A stretch of DNA of 64,000 bases from Streptosporangiaceae bacterium NEAU-GS5. Its GTDB lineage: Bacteria; Actinomycetota; Actinomycetes; Streptosporangiales; Streptosporangiaceae. The number at the start of each line of letters is the position of its first letter. Within the stretch, counting starts at the first letter, position 1. Made by a program: the position numbers and the translations under genes. Shown here one piece after another: positions 55,116 through 64,000 of the stretch. The notes beneath the pieces were generated by a model, which worked only from the letters and a program-made list of their open reading frames with translations, did not search any database and was not told the origin of the DNA. Where the stretch lies: contig JAGFNW010000013.1 of NCBI GenBank assembly GCA_017592665.1, forward strand, positions 137,054 to 201,053, given 5' to 3'.

Positions 55116-55943
55116 ATGGTCACGAGGTTCGTCACTGCCCTGGTCCTGGTTGTTTTCACCGGCGGCACGGCATTGGCCCGATCGGTCCCGCCGGCGCAGC
55201 CGGCCGTCATGGCGGCGATCGGCGACTCGATCAGCGCCGGGTTCAACGCCTGCGGCTGGTGGGTGGCCTGCACGTCACGGTCGTGGTCGGCGGGTGACAA
55301 CGAGGAGGTCGACAGCCACTATCTGCGGCTGCTGGCGTCCGACCCGGCGCTTGGCGGCCACAACCTGAACTTCGCCGTTCCCGGGGCGACCAGCGCCGAC
55401 ATGGTGGCGCAGGCGCGTCAGGCGGTGGCGGCCCACGCCGATTACGTGACCTTGCTGATCGGGGCGGGCGACGTGTGCACGGGTGGGCTGAACGAGATGA
55501 CGCCGATCACCACCTACCGGCAGCGCGTCGACGCGGCGCTGGCGGTGCTGCGCCCGGCCGGTGTGCGGGTGCTGGCCGCGAGCATCCCCGACATCAAGCA
55601 CCTGTGGCGGATCGGCAAGGACGACTTCTGGGCCCGCACGTTCTGGTCGATCGGCGGGATGTGCCCGGTCATGCTGGACAATCCGGAGTCGACGGCGCGG
55701 ATGGACGTGATCCGCCGAGACCGCGTCCGCGACCGGCTGATCGCCTACAACACGCAGATGAGCCGGGCGTGCGCGGCCTACGGGCCGGGCTGCCGCTACG
55801 ACGGGGGCGCCGTCTTCCGCTACCCGTTCAAGCTGGAGCAGGTCAGCGGCTGGGACTACTTCCACCCCAACGGCGACGGGCAGAAGGCGCTGGCCGCGGC
55901 CACTTTCAAGACCGCGCAGGCTCTTTTCCCCAATGACCGTTAA
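55116..55943 (+). CDS. Secreted SGNH/GDSL hydrolase
   Basis: This 275-aa esterase or lipase has a signal peptide (MVTRFVTALVLVVFTGGTALA). SGNH blocks are AAIGDSISAGFNAC (catalytic Ser), NFAVPGATSADM (Gly), LIGAGDVC in place of the usual GxND (Asp for Asn) and WDYFHPNGDGQKAL (Asp/His). Six Cys may form disulfides. ATG 55116 has a GGAGG ribosome site 5 nt upstream. It lies 9 bp before a receptor kinase gene and is probably co-transcribed. Confidence 0.88.
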   Translation: MVTRFVTALVLVVFTGGTALARSVPPAQPAVMAAIGDSISAGFNACGWWVACTSRSWSAGDNEEVDSHYLRLLASDPALGGHNLNFAVPGATSADMVAQARQAVAAHADYVTLLIGAGDVCTGGLNEMTPITTYRQRVDAALAVLRPAGVRVLAASIPDIKHLWRIGKDDFWARTFWSIGGMCPVMLDNPESTARMDVIRRDRVRDRLIAYNTQMSRACAAYGPGCRYDGGAVFRYPFKLEQVSGWDYFHPNGDGQKALAAATFKTAQALFPNDR

Positions 55944-55952
55944 CGTTGACCC

Positions 55953-57338
<1,386 letters not shown>

Positions 57339-57360
57339 CGGGGCCGTGGAGCCGCTGCCG

Positions 57361-57621
57361 TCATCCCGGCTCCTGACCGAACAAGCGGGCGATCCGCGTC
57401 TGCCACGCCACCAGGACGCGAGGCGGACGGGCCGGCGAGTGGTTGAACCCGTGCTGGTGCGAACGGGGGTGCGAACGGTGGCGTGTGCGCGCGTGCTGCC
57501 ACCTATTGCCGTGGCGGGCCTGGCCCTGGTGGCCGGTCGGCCGCTCGGTGTGCGCGGGAATCCCCGGAATGCGATGGGTCGCCCAGTGCAGCAGGTCGCG
57601 GAGCGAGTGCCGGTTATTCAT
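57361..57621 (-). CDS. Small His/Arg/Pro-rich protein divergent from tetR
   Basis: This 86-aa sequence starts MNNRHSLRDLLHWATHR and then becomes rich in His, Arg and Pro (HQHGFNHSPARPP), ending RIARLFGQEPG. No known domain or membrane helix is seen. A strong ribosome site GGGAGG lies 5 nt before ATG 57621, and the two tet-like operators lie directly upstream, which supports a real, regulated gene. It might also be a shortened remnant of a longer gene. It takes the position where tetA would be expected. Confidence 0.5.
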   Translation of the reverse strand: MNNRHSLRDLLHWATHRIPGIPAHTERPTGHQGQARHGNRWQHARTRHRSHPRSHQHGFNHSPARPPRVLVAWQTRIARLFGQEPG

Positions 57622-57643
57622 CGTTGCCTCCCTGGCACAGAAG

Positions 57644-57681
57644 TCTCTATCACTGATAGGGGACTCTATCACTGATAGAGT
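57644..57681. promoter_or_regulatory. Two adjacent Tn10-like tet operators
   Basis: TCTCTATCACTGATAGGGG (57644-57662) matches the classical tetO2 (complement) at 18 of 19 bases, and ACTCTATCACTGATAGAGT (57663-57681) matches tetO1 except for the central base. The Tn10 sequences are from memory. They are contiguous, 19 bp centre to centre, between the divergent small gene and the tetR gene. Confidence 0.88.
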
Positions 57682-57701
57682 CCAGAAGGGAGGTGCCGGG
57701 A

Positions 57702-58334
57702 TTGGCTCTGGACAAGCAGCGGATCGTCACCGAGGCCGTCGCGCTGCTGGACGCCGAGGGTCTCGACGGCGTGACCACGCGCAAGCTGGCCGCCCGGCTC
57801 GGCGTACAGTCGCCGACCCTCTACTGGCACATCCCGAACAAGGCGGCGCTGGTCACCGCGATCGCCGAGGCGATCCTGGAGCAGCAGTTCCCCGAGCTGG
57901 AGCCGCCCGCGCCGCAGGAGGGCTGGCAGGACTGGCTGATCGGCCTGACCGGGCGGCTGCGCCGCGCTTTGCTGGCCCACCCGGACGGGGCCCGGGTCAT
58001 CGCGGCCTCCCAGCTGTCGCTCAAGATGGCCGCCATCTCCGAACTGGCGATGAGCACGCTGGTCCGGCGGGGGATCGCGCTGCGGCAGGCGCGCCTGATC
58101 GTGTTGACGGTGTTGCGCTTCACCGTCGGTTACGTCCTGGAGGAGCAGGCCGGCCGCCCCGACGCCGACGCCCTGGACGGCTTCGACATGGCCGCCTACG
58201 CCGCGGCGTATCCCACCGTCATGGCCGGCGTGGCCGAGTACTTCCAGCCCGGCCGCACCGTCGACGATCTGTTCCGCGACTGCCTGGAGCAGATCATCCA
58301 TGGTCCCGCGGCGCAGTCCGGCCCCACGTCCTGA
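57702..58334 (+). CDS. TetR-class repressor with Tn10-type recognition helix
   Basis: This protein of about 210 aa is colinear with Tn10 TetR: ALDKQRIVTEAVALLDAEGL, then TTRKLAARLGVQSPTLYWHIPNK, almost the TetR HTH, and GWQDWLIGL, RRALLAHPDGARV, FTVGYVLEEQ in the effector domain. The positions equivalent to tetracycline/Mg contacts His100 and Arg104 read Ile and Gln (GARVIAASQ). TTG 57702 is preferred (GGGAGG at 57688-57693, 8-nt gap); GTG 57693 overlaps the ribosome site. It should repress itself and the divergent small gene. The inducer is probably not tetracycline. Confidence 0.88.
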   Translation: MALDKQRIVTEAVALLDAEGLDGVTTRKLAARLGVQSPTLYWHIPNKAALVTAIAEAILEQQFPELEPPAPQEGWQDWLIGLTGRLRRALLAHPDGARVIAASQLSLKMAAISELAMSTLVRRGIALRQARLIVLTVLRFTVGYVLEEQAGRPDADALDGFDMAAYAAAYPTVMAGVAEYFQPGRTVDDLFRDCLEQIIHGPAAQSGPTS

Positions 58335-58362
58335 TCGGCGGCCACGCCAGGAGCGAGGGGCG

Positions 58363-58968
58363 TCAGAGCCAGCCGTTGTGGCGGGCGATCGTGGCGGCCT
58401 CGATGCGGTTGCGGGTGCCGGTCTTGCCGATGGCCGACGACAGGTAGTTGCGGACCGTGCTCTCCGACAGGTGCAGGCGTGCCGCGATGTCGGCGATGGT
58501 CGATCCGTCGGCGGCGGCGGCCAGCACGTCGCGCTCGCGGTCGGTGAGCGGGCTCGGCCCCGTGCTGAGCGCGGCGGCGGCGAGGGCCGGGTCGATGACG
58601 CGCTCCCCGTTGAGGATCCGGCGGATGGCCTTGGCCAGCTCCTCGACCGGGCCGTCCTTGACGAGGAAGCCGTACGCCCCGGCCTCCATGGCGCGGCGCA
58701 GATAGCCGGGCCGGCCGAAGGTGGTCAGGATCAGCACCCGGCAGCCGGGCAGGCGTCCCCGAAGCTCCGCGGCGGCGTCGAGGCCGCTTTTGCCGGGCAG
58801 TTCGATGTCGAGCAGGGCCACGTCGGGCCGGGTCGCCACCGCGGTGTCGACCACGGACGCGCCGTCGGCGACCTGGGCGACGATCTCGATGTCGTCTTCC
58901 AGGCCGAGCAGCAGGGCCAGGGCACCGCGCATCATGGTCTGGTCCTCGGCCAGCAGCACTTTGATCAT
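58363..58968 (-). CDS. NarL/DesR-type response regulator
   Basis: This 201-aa regulator has a receiver domain (KVLLAEDQTMMRGAL, Asp54 in VALLDIELPG, ILTTFGRPGYL, LVKDGPVEEL) and a LuxR HTH (LTDRERDVLAAAADGSTIAD through TVRNYLSSAIGKTGTRNR). It is the last gene of an operon running ABC ATPase - permease - kinase - regulator, with 5 bp between kinase and regulator. It very likely activates that ABC-2 transporter in a DesKR- or LiaRS-like membrane-stress response. Longer upstream readings in this frame run through the kinase gene and are not real. Confidence 0.92.
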   Translation of the reverse strand: MIKVLLAEDQTMMRGALALLLGLEDDIEIVAQVADGASVVDTAVATRPDVALLDIELPGKSGLDAAAELRGRLPGCRVLILTTFGRPGYLRRAMEAGAYGFLVKDGPVEELAKAIRRILNGERVIDPALAAAALSTGPSPLTDRERDVLAAAADGSTIADIAARLHLSESTVRNYLSSAIGKTGTRNRIEAATIARHNGWL

Positions 58969-58973
58969 ACGGT

Positions 58974-60062
58974 TCACGCCACGGTCACGAGCAGGCTGAA
59001 GCCGCCGCCGGAAGGGGCGGCGAGGTCGAGGGTGCCGCCGACGGCCTGGACGCGTTCGCGCAGGCCGGACAGGCCGTGGCCGGAGCCGCCGGTGTCGCCG
59101 CGGCCGTTGTCGGTGATGCGCAGTCCCGCGTCGTCGAGGGTGATCTCGCAGCGGGTGGCGTGGCTGTGGCGGATCACGTTGGTGACCCCTTCGCGTACGG
59201 CCCAGCCGAGCAGGGCGTCGGTCTCGGGCGGCAGGTCGAGGATCGGGGTGCGGATGGTGGCGCCGATCCCGGCGTCGGCCAGGGCGCGGCGGGCGTTGTC
59301 CAGCTCGACGGTCAGGCCCCGGCCCCGGTAGCCGGTGACGGCCTCGCGGACCTCGGTGAGGGCCTCGCGCCCGATGCGCTCGATGTCGGCGGCCTCCCGG
59401 GCGGCGGCCGCGGCGTCGCGGGGGGCGAGCCTTCGTACGGCCTCGGCTTTGACGACCATGACCGACAGCGTATGGCCGAGCAGGTCGTGCAGGTCGCGGG
59501 AGAAGCGGGCGCGCTCCTCGGAGACGGCGACCCGGGCCAGCTCCTGCCGGGTGGCCTTGAGCTCGCCGATGGCCTCCCACAGCCGGATGATCACGGCGGG
59601 GACGAACCCGGCGATGAACACGCTCCAGGCCAGGCTGAGCATGGCGCCGACGCCGCCGCCGACCCAGATCATGAGCCCTACCGCCAGCAGCGCCAGCAGG
59701 AACAGCACGGGCGGGCAGGCGGGCCCTCTGATCGTGATGCCGGTCGCGATGGAGGCCAGGATCAGCAGGTAGATCCAGTTGCCGAGGAAGACGAACGAGC
59801 AGGCGACGCAGAGCAGGATCAGGACGGCCAGCAGCCTTCTGGGCTCGGGCCCGGCGGCGAAGGCGCGGTCGGTGGTCGCGATGTAGAGGGCGGCGACGGT
59901 GATCAGCGCGGTCCAGCCGAGCAGCGCGTTGGGCGGGTTGCCCTCGGTCACGAGCTCGAAGCCGGCGGGCACGCACACCACGACCCAGATGTACATGCCC
60001 TTGGCGGTCGGGCCGTTGTCGCCCCGCTCGCCGAGGGGGTCGAGCCAGCGTTTGTCGCTCAC
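58974..60062 (-). CDS. DesK-like sensor histidine kinase
   Basis: This 362-aa kinase has five to six N-terminal membrane helices (about 23-160), a HisKA_3 domain with His192 (FSRDLHDLLGHTLSVMVVKAE) and an HATPase domain (VREGVTNVIRHSHA, DNGRGDTGGSGHGLSGLRERV). Short loops between helices and the lack of an outside domain suggest it senses the membrane itself. The next gene encodes its response regulator. The permease gene lies 5 bp upstream. Confidence 0.92.
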   Translation of the reverse strand: MSDKRWLDPLGERGDNGPTAKGMYIWVVVCVPAGFELVTEGNPPNALLGWTALITVAALYIATTDRAFAAGPEPRRLLAVLILLCVACSFVFLGNWIYLLILASIATGITIRGPACPPVLFLLALLAVGLMIWVGGGVGAMLSLAWSVFIAGFVPAVIIRLWEAIGELKATRQELARVAVSEERARFSRDLHDLLGHTLSVMVVKAEAVRRLAPRDAAAAAREAADIERIGREALTEVREAVTGYRGRGLTVELDNARRALADAGIGATIRTPILDLPPETDALLGWAVREGVTNVIRHSHATRCEITLDDAGLRITDNGRGDTGGSGHGLSGLRERVQAVGGTLDLAAPSGGGFSLLVTVA

Positions 60063-60067
60063 GATAG

Positions 60068-60793
60068 TCAGACCTTACGCGCGCCGCGCCGGTAGGCGAA
60101 TCGGGCGTACAGCCCGAACAGGGCCAGCCAGCCGGTCAGCACGGCGACCGAGCGCAGCGTGGGCGCAGCCCCGAACGCGACGTGCCACGACAGGTCGGCG
60201 TAGTTGGCGGTCGGCGTCCACCGGGCGATCGCGGCCAGCCACGACGGGAAGAGCGAGGCGGGGAACCACAGGCCGCCGACGACCGACAGCCCCATCGAGC
60301 AGACCACGGTGGCAAGGCCGGCCGCCTGCCCCGACATCAGGTAGCCGTTGCCGAGCCCGAGCAGGGCGAACGGCAGCGTGCCGACCCACAGCAGCCCGAC
60401 CAGGGCGGCCCACTGGCCGAAGCCGAGCTCGACCCCGTTGATCACGCGGCCGGCGGCCAGCACGGCGACCACGGCGGGCACGACCACCACGACGCCGGTC
60501 ACCGCCTTGGCGGCGACGACCGCGCCCGGGGTCATCGGGGTCAGCCGCAGCTGGCGCAGCCAGCCCCGGGTCCGGTCCTCGGCGAGGCCGGCGCCGTTGT
60601 TGAGGGCGGCGCCGAGGCCTCCATAGGCGGCCATGCTGACCATCACGAACAGGCCCGCGTCGTGGCGGTCGCCGGGGGCCAGGCCGAGGTTGGAGAACAG
60701 CAGGTACATCACGACGGGCAGCCCGATGCCGAACATCAGGAACGTGGCGTCGCGCAGGACCCGCATCAGTTCGAGCCGCAGATAACCGATCAT
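60068..60793 (-). CDS. ABC-2 type transporter permease
   Basis: This 241-aa membrane protein has six predicted helices typical of ABC-2 exporters, with MIGYLRLELMRVLRDATFLMF at the N-terminus and FPSWLAAIARWTPTANYADL near the C-terminus. Its ATG overlaps the ATPase stop (ATGA), so both are coupled. It probably exports a lipid, peptide or antibiotic-like compound. The co-transcribed two-component genes suggest feedback control. Confidence 0.88.
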   Translation of the reverse strand: MIGYLRLELMRVLRDATFLMFGIGLPVVMYLLFSNLGLAPGDRHDAGLFVMVSMAAYGGLGAALNNGAGLAEDRTRGWLRQLRLTPMTPGAVVAAKAVTGVVVVVPAVVAVLAAGRVINGVELGFGQWAALVGLLWVGTLPFALLGLGNGYLMSGQAAGLATVVCSMGLSVVGGLWFPASLFPSWLAAIARWTPTANYADLSWHVAFGAAPTLRSVAVLTGWLALFGLYARFAYRRGARKV

Positions 60794-61650
60794 GATCGCA
60801 CCAGCCTCAGGAACGCGTCTTCGAGGTTCGCCGGGGTCACTTCCAGGTCGCGTACGGCCCCGGCGGCCGCCAGCGCGAGCACGGTGGCGTCGGAGTCGAC
60901 GCTGCGCAGATGGACGCGGTCGCCGCGGACCTCGACCGAGGTCACCCCGGGCAGCTCGGGCAGGGCCACGCCCGGGGGAGAGGTGACGGTGACCGTGGTC
61001 AGCGCGACGGTCTTCTTGATGTCGGCGCCGCTGCCGTCGGCGATCACCCGGCCCTGGTTGACCACCACGATGCGGTCGGCGTTCTCGTCGGCCTCTTCCA
61101 GGTAGTGGGTGGAGAACAAGATGGTGGTGCCGCGGGCCGCGAAGCCGCGCATGCTGTCCCAGAACTCGCGGCGGGCCTCGACGTCGAGGGCGGCCGTCGG
61201 CTCGTCCAGCACGAGCAGGTCGGGGTCGCCGGCCACGGCGACGGCGAACCTGACCCGCTGGGCCTGGCCGCCGGACAGTTTGTCGAGCCGCCGCCCGGCC
61301 AGTTCGGTGATCTGCGCGGTGGCGAGGATCTCGGGCACGGGCAGCGGGTCGGGGTAGGTGCCGGCGACGAAGGCGACGAGCTCGCGCACGGTCACGCGGG
61401 GGATCAGGCCGCCTTCCTGCGGCATGGCGCCGACCCGCCCGGCGCGTACGGCCCGCTCGGGTGACAGGCCGAAGATGGTGGCGGTGCCGGCGTCGGGCGG
61501 GATCAGGCCGAGCAGGACGCCGATGGCGGTCGACTTGCCGGCGCCGTTGGGCCCGAGCAGCGCCACGGTCTGTCCCGGCGACAGCGTCAGCGACAGGTCG
61601 TCGACCGCGGTCACCGGCCCGAAGCGCTTGGTCACGTGGGTGAGTTGCAT
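60790..61650 (-). CDS. ABC-2 type transporter ATP-binding protein
   Basis: This protein of about 286 aa has Walker A LLGPNGAGKSTAIGV, signature KLSGGQAQRVRFAVAV, Walker B LLVLDEPTAALD and switch FSTHYLEEAD, then the C-terminal regulatory extension of drug/lipid exporters (about 215-286). ATG 61650 (MQLTHVTKRFG) starts the conserved domain. GGAGG lies only 2 nt before it, so an upstream in-frame GTG or the ATG at 61716 cannot be excluded. It is the first gene of the ABC/two-component operon. Confidence 0.88.
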   Translation of the reverse strand: MQLTHVTKRFGPVTAVDDLSLTLSPGQTVALLGPNGAGKSTAIGVLLGLIPPDAGTATIFGLSPERAVRAGRVGAMPQEGGLIPRVTVRELVAFVAGTYPDPLPVPEILATAQITELAGRRLDKLSGGQAQRVRFAVAVAGDPDLLVLDEPTAALDVEARREFWDSMRGFAARGTTILFSTHYLEEADENADRIVVVNQGRVIADGSGADIKKTVALTTVTVTSPPGVALPELPGVTSVEVRGDRVHLRSVDSDATVLALAAAGAVRDLEVTPANLEDAFLRLVRS

Positions 61651-61781
61651 GACCTCCACGCTAGGGATCGGTGGGGTGGACCAGTAGATCGCTGGATCCT
61701 GTTCGCCGTGGGACAAATGTCCCTAGGCGATTGCTTTGATTGAGGTGTAATCATGTAAGTAATTCAGTAGGAGGTGCGTGC

Positions 61782-62690
61782 ATGGATGACTACTCGCGCA
61801 TCGTGTCCTCGGTCGCGGCCGAGCTGACGCCGAAGGTGGCCAGCGTGCGCGCGGGCCGTGGCAGCGGATCGGCGGTGGTGTTCACCGGCGACGGGTTCCT
61901 GCTCACCAACGCTCATGTGGTCGGTTCGGCGCGGCGGGGCACGCTGGAGTTCTCCGACGGCACGACGCCGGACTTCACGGTCGTCGGGGCCGACCCGCTG
62001 TCCGACCTCGCGGTGATCCGGGCCCTCGGCGAGGTGCCCTCGCCGGCCGAGCTGGGCGACAGCGACCGCCTGGTGGTGGGCCAGCTGGTGGTCGCGGTGG
62101 GAAATCCGCTCGGCCTGGCCGGATCGGTGACGGCCGGGGTGGTCTCGGCGCTGGGGCGCTCGCTTCCAGCGCGCAGCGGCGGCGACGTACGGCTGATCGA
62201 GGACGTGATCCAGACCGACGCCGCGCTCAACCCGGGCAACTCGGGCGGCGCGCTGGCCGACGCGTCTGGCACGGTGGTGGGGATCAACACCGCGGTCGCC
62301 GGGTTCGGCCTGGGGCTGGCCGTGCCGATCAACGCGACGACCCGGTTCATCGTGAGCACGCTGATGCGCGACGGCCGGGTCCGCCGGGCGTTCCTGGGAT
62401 TGGTGACCACGCCCGCGCCGCTCCCGCCGGCGATCCGTGAGCGGGTCGGTCAGCGGCGCGCGCTTCGCGTGATGGAGGTCGTGCCGGGATCACCGGCGGC
62501 TCAGGCCGGGCTTCGCGCCGGCGATCTGGTGCTGACGGCCGGGCGCAAACCGGTGGGGGACGCCCAGGGCCTGCAGCGGCTGATGTTCGCCGATGCCATC
62601 GGCAAGCCGCTGCCCATCACGGTGCTCCGCAACGACGCCCTGGTCGACGTCATCGCGGAGCCCGTCGAGTTGATGAACTCTACTTTGTAA
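61782..62690 (+). CDS. DegP/HtrA-like serine protease with PDZ domain, no membrane anchor
   Basis: This 302-aa trypsin-like protease has the triad His45 (LLTNAHVVG), Asp75 (DPLSDLAVI) and Ser154 (NPGNSGGAL), followed by a PDZ domain (about 205-295; VVPGSPAAQAGLRAGDLVLTA). Unlike most actinobacterial HtrA proteins it has no N-terminal membrane segment or signal peptide, so it appears cytosolic. ATG 61782 has a GGAGG ribosome site; an upstream ATG at 61740 has none. It ends TCT ACT TTG TAA, overlapping the stop of the convergent hydrolase gene by 11 bp. Confidence 0.88.
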   Translation: MDDYSRIVSSVAAELTPKVASVRAGRGSGSAVVFTGDGFLLTNAHVVGSARRGTLEFSDGTTPDFTVVGADPLSDLAVIRALGEVPSPAELGDSDRLVVGQLVVAVGNPLGLAGSVTAGVVSALGRSLPARSGGDVRLIEDVIQTDAALNPGNSGGALADASGTVVGINTAVAGFGLGLAVPINATTRFIVSTLMRDGRVRRAFLGLVTTPAPLPPAIRERVGQRRALRVMEVVPGSPAAQAGLRAGDLVLTAGRKPVGDAQGLQRLMFADAIGKPLPITVLRNDALVDVIAEPVELMNSTL

Positions 62691-63408
62691 AGGCCGCGAG
62701 CTGGAGCGCCAAACCCTCAGGCTCGGAAAACATCGGCCAGTGGGAAGTCGGCAGCGCCCGGATCTCCCACCGCGGGTCGTCCATGCCGGCGAACCAGGGG
62801 TGGCCGGCGCGGATCATCTCGGTGATCTGGTCGAGCGGGAACATGCAGCTGATCAGGCCTTTGGGCAGGGTGTCGACGGCGCCGGTGAGTTTGACGGGCT
62901 GGGTGAGGGCGCCGACGGGGTGGTCGGTGGCGCGTGTGGCCATGAGGGCGCGGTCGGCGTCGGTGAGCCCGTCGAGTTTGGTGCCGTTGGCGGCGTGTTG
63001 GTCGAGGTCGATCCAGGGGAGCCGCCAGCCGTCGCGCAGGTGGGTTTCGACGAGGTCGCGGCCGGTCATGTCGATGGGTTGGATGCCGTCAGGGATGGGT
63101 CCGGAGTCGACGTAGACGATGCGGGCGATGCGTTCGGGTGTGCGGTCGGCGGCCACGGTGGCGGGTGCGCCGGCTCCGCTGTGGGCGACGAGGATGACGT
63201 CGGTGAGGTCTTCGTAGGTGAGCAGGCCCGTGATGTCGGCGGTGTGGGTGTCGAGGGTGATGTCGGGGCCGGCCAGGTGGGCGCGGTCGGCGAGGCCGGT
63301 GAGGGTGAGCGGGTAGACGGTGTGTCCGTCGGCGCGCAGGCGGGTGGTGACGCGTTGCCAGGCCCATGCGCCGAGCCAGAATCCGGGGACGAGTACGTAG
63401 GTCGTCAT
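62680..63408 (-). CDS. Alpha/beta hydrolase (EstC/pyrethroid-esterase-like)
   Basis: This 242-aa cytosolic hydrolase starts MTTYVLVPGFWLGAWAWQRV, a typical HGFW-like oxyanion start. It has nucleophile motif LVAHSGAGAPA and catalytic His in LPTSHWPMFSEP. The pattern fits small EstC/salicylate- or pyrethroid-esterase relatives. It overlaps the protease gene tail to tail. The divergent WYL regulator, with a palindrome at 63435-63450, probably controls it. The substrate is unknown. Confidence 0.87.
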   Translation of the reverse strand: MTTYVLVPGFWLGAWAWQRVTTRLRADGHTVYPLTLTGLADRAHLAGPDITLDTHTADITGLLTYEDLTDVILVAHSGAGAPATVAADRTPERIARIVYVDSGPIPDGIQPIDMTGRDLVETHLRDGWRLPWIDLDQHAANGTKLDGLTDADRALMATRATDHPVGALTQPVKLTGAVDTLPKGLISCMFPLDQITEMIRAGHPWFAGMDDPRWEIRALPTSHWPMFSEPEGLALQLAAFTK

Positions 63409-63434
63409 GGGGTCGACGTTATGGCCGAATCAGG

Positions 63435-63450
63435 ACAGGATTGGTCCTGT
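63435..63450. promoter_or_regulatory. Palindromic operator between hydrolase and WYL regulator
   Basis: ACAGGA-TTGG-TCCTGT is an inverted repeat with 6-bp arms. It ends one base before the WYL-regulator ATG (63452) and lies 27 bp from the hydrolase start. The position suits autorepression and control of the hydrolase. Confidence 0.65.
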
Positions 63451-63451
63451 T

Positions 63452-64000
63452 ATGGAGCGGATTCTTCTTTTGCTGGAGCTTCTTCAGGCGCGGCCGGGGT
63501 TGACCGGTCCGGAGTTGGCGGCCCGGCTGGGGGTGGATGAGCGGTCGGTGCGGCGGTATGTGGTGCGGTTGGTGGAGTTGGGGGTGCCGGTGGAGGCGGG
63601 GCGGGGCCGGTATGGGGGTTATCGGCTGTTGCCGGGGTTCAAGCTGCCGCCGTTGATGTTTTCCGATGATGAGGCGGCGGCGGTGGTGCTGGGGTTGGTG
63701 GCGGGGCGGTGGACGGGTTTGGCGGTGGGTGAGCGGGCGAGTGAGAGCGCGCTGGCGAAGATCGAGCGGGTGTTGCCGGTGGCGTTGCGGGAGCGGGTGC
63801 GTGCCGTGCAGGAGACGGTGGCGGTGACGGGGCGGGGTTCTGGTGGGGTGGCGCCGGATGCGTCGGCGTTGCTGGCGGTGGCCGATGGGGTGCGGCGGCG
63901 CAGGAGGGTGCGGCTGGGATATCGGTCGTTTCGTGGTGAGGTGACCGAGCGTGATGTCGATCCGTATGGGCTGGTGTTTCATTCGGGGCGTTGGTATGCG
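63452..64000 (+). CDS. YafY-type WYL-domain HTH regulator (cut by window end)
   Basis: The visible 183 residues start with a DeoR-like winged HTH (MERILLLLELLQARPGLTGP, LAARLGVDERSVRRYVVRLV, RYGGYRLLPGFKLPPLMFSD). The beginning of the WYL effector domain follows (RRRRVRLGYRSF, ERDVDPYGLVFHSGRWYA). The reading frame is still open at 64000, so the gene continues. WYL proteins sense small ligands or nucleic acids. No ribosome site is visible, as the operator abuts the ATG, so translation may be leaderless. Its third positions favour G over C, unlike most neighbours. Confidence 0.88.
   Translation, partial: MERILLLLELLQARPGLTGPELAARLGVDERSVRRYVVRLVELGVPVEAGRGRYGGYRLLPGFKLPPLMFSDDEAAAVVLGLVAGRWTGLAVGERASESALAKIERVLPVALRERVRAVQETVAVTGRGSGGVAPDASALLAVADGVRRRRRVRLGYRSFRGEVTERDVDPYGLVFHSGRWYA

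Noticed and set aside
57644-57681. Vector contamination as source of the tet operators
   Set aside because: Flanking genes are high-GC actinobacterial, and the adjacent TetR is a diverged homologue rather than the Tn10 protein; site bases also differ from Tn10 at single positions.
57443-58447. Long plus-strand frame running through the tetR region
   Set aside because: Arg/Gly-rich out-of-frame translation over tetO sites and tetR; it lacks its own ribosome site.

Overview
The window reads as chromosomal DNA from a high-GC filamentous actinobacterium, most likely a member of the Streptosporangiaceae (Nonomuraea, Streptosporangium or a relative). This assignment is inference. It rests on very high GC with strong G/C third-position bias, many GTG/TTG starts with 4-bp stop/start overlaps, the conserved order garA - ftsR-like MerR - DUF151 nuclease - MerR - gcvP known from actinobacteria, an AfsR/SARP-type regulator, a DUF5999 protein, and secreted CBM2 polysaccharide enzymes. 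No rRNA, tRNA, CRISPR array, integrase or complete insertion sequence was seen. The first ~56 bases are almost pure C/G and look like a contig edge or artefact.

Layout. 0-9.5 kb: xylan/arabinoxylan utilisation (secreted GH10 xylanase and SGNH esterase, each with Fn3 and CBM2; a LacI regulator with clustered operators; a GH51 arabinofuranosidase; a three-gene sugar ABC transporter). 9.5-10.5 kb: a TetR/Ohr peroxide pair with two identical operators. 10.7-20.5 kb: an AfsR-like regulator, a MoaD-fold/Asp-box pair, a flavohaemoglobin, a PuuD-like amidohydrolase lacking its catalytic Cys, a crotonase, an acyl-CoA dehydrogenase, a lipoprotein esterase and a methyltransferase. 20.7-26.3 kb: a two-component system, a CDP-alcohol phosphatidyltransferase and a GDP-mannose pyrophosphorylase carrying a degenerate mutase domain. 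26.4-32.3 kb: the garA block, ending in a tandem glycine riboswitch and gcvP. 32.3-38.5 kb: small proteins, TetR and VOC proteins, a striking mirrored 41-bp-period repeat, and an RpoD-family sigma factor. 38.2-43.8 kb: menaquinone genes menE/menB/menC/menD and a DedA protein; an isochorismate synthase at 53.7-55.0 kb probably supplies the same pathway. 43.9-48.4 kb: a GntR-controlled sugar/inositol-like ABC locus with two matching operators. 48.5-57.3 kb: a secreted protein, a membrane HTH-DUF2690 protein, a YigZ protein, a membrane NACHT NTPase with an FGE-like C-terminal segment, a GDSL hydrolase and a receptor kinase. 57.4-64.0 kb: a TetR with Tn10-like tet operators facing a small unknown gene, an ABC-2/DesKR-type operon, a DegP-like protease, an alpha/beta hydrolase and a WYL regulator cut by the window end.

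The best candidates for something undescribed are: (1) the 198-bp nested palindrome at 36454-36651, three 41-bp-phased units facing three inverted units around one exact centre; (2) the Tn10-type tetO pair with a TetR that keeps the recognition helix but has lost key tetracycline-contact residues and faces an 86-aa unknown protein instead of an efflux pump; (3) the membrane NACHT protein with an FGE/SUMF1-like remnant; (4) an AT-rich 15-mer that recurs three times and spans stop codons; (5) a PuuD family member with Cys replaced by Ser.
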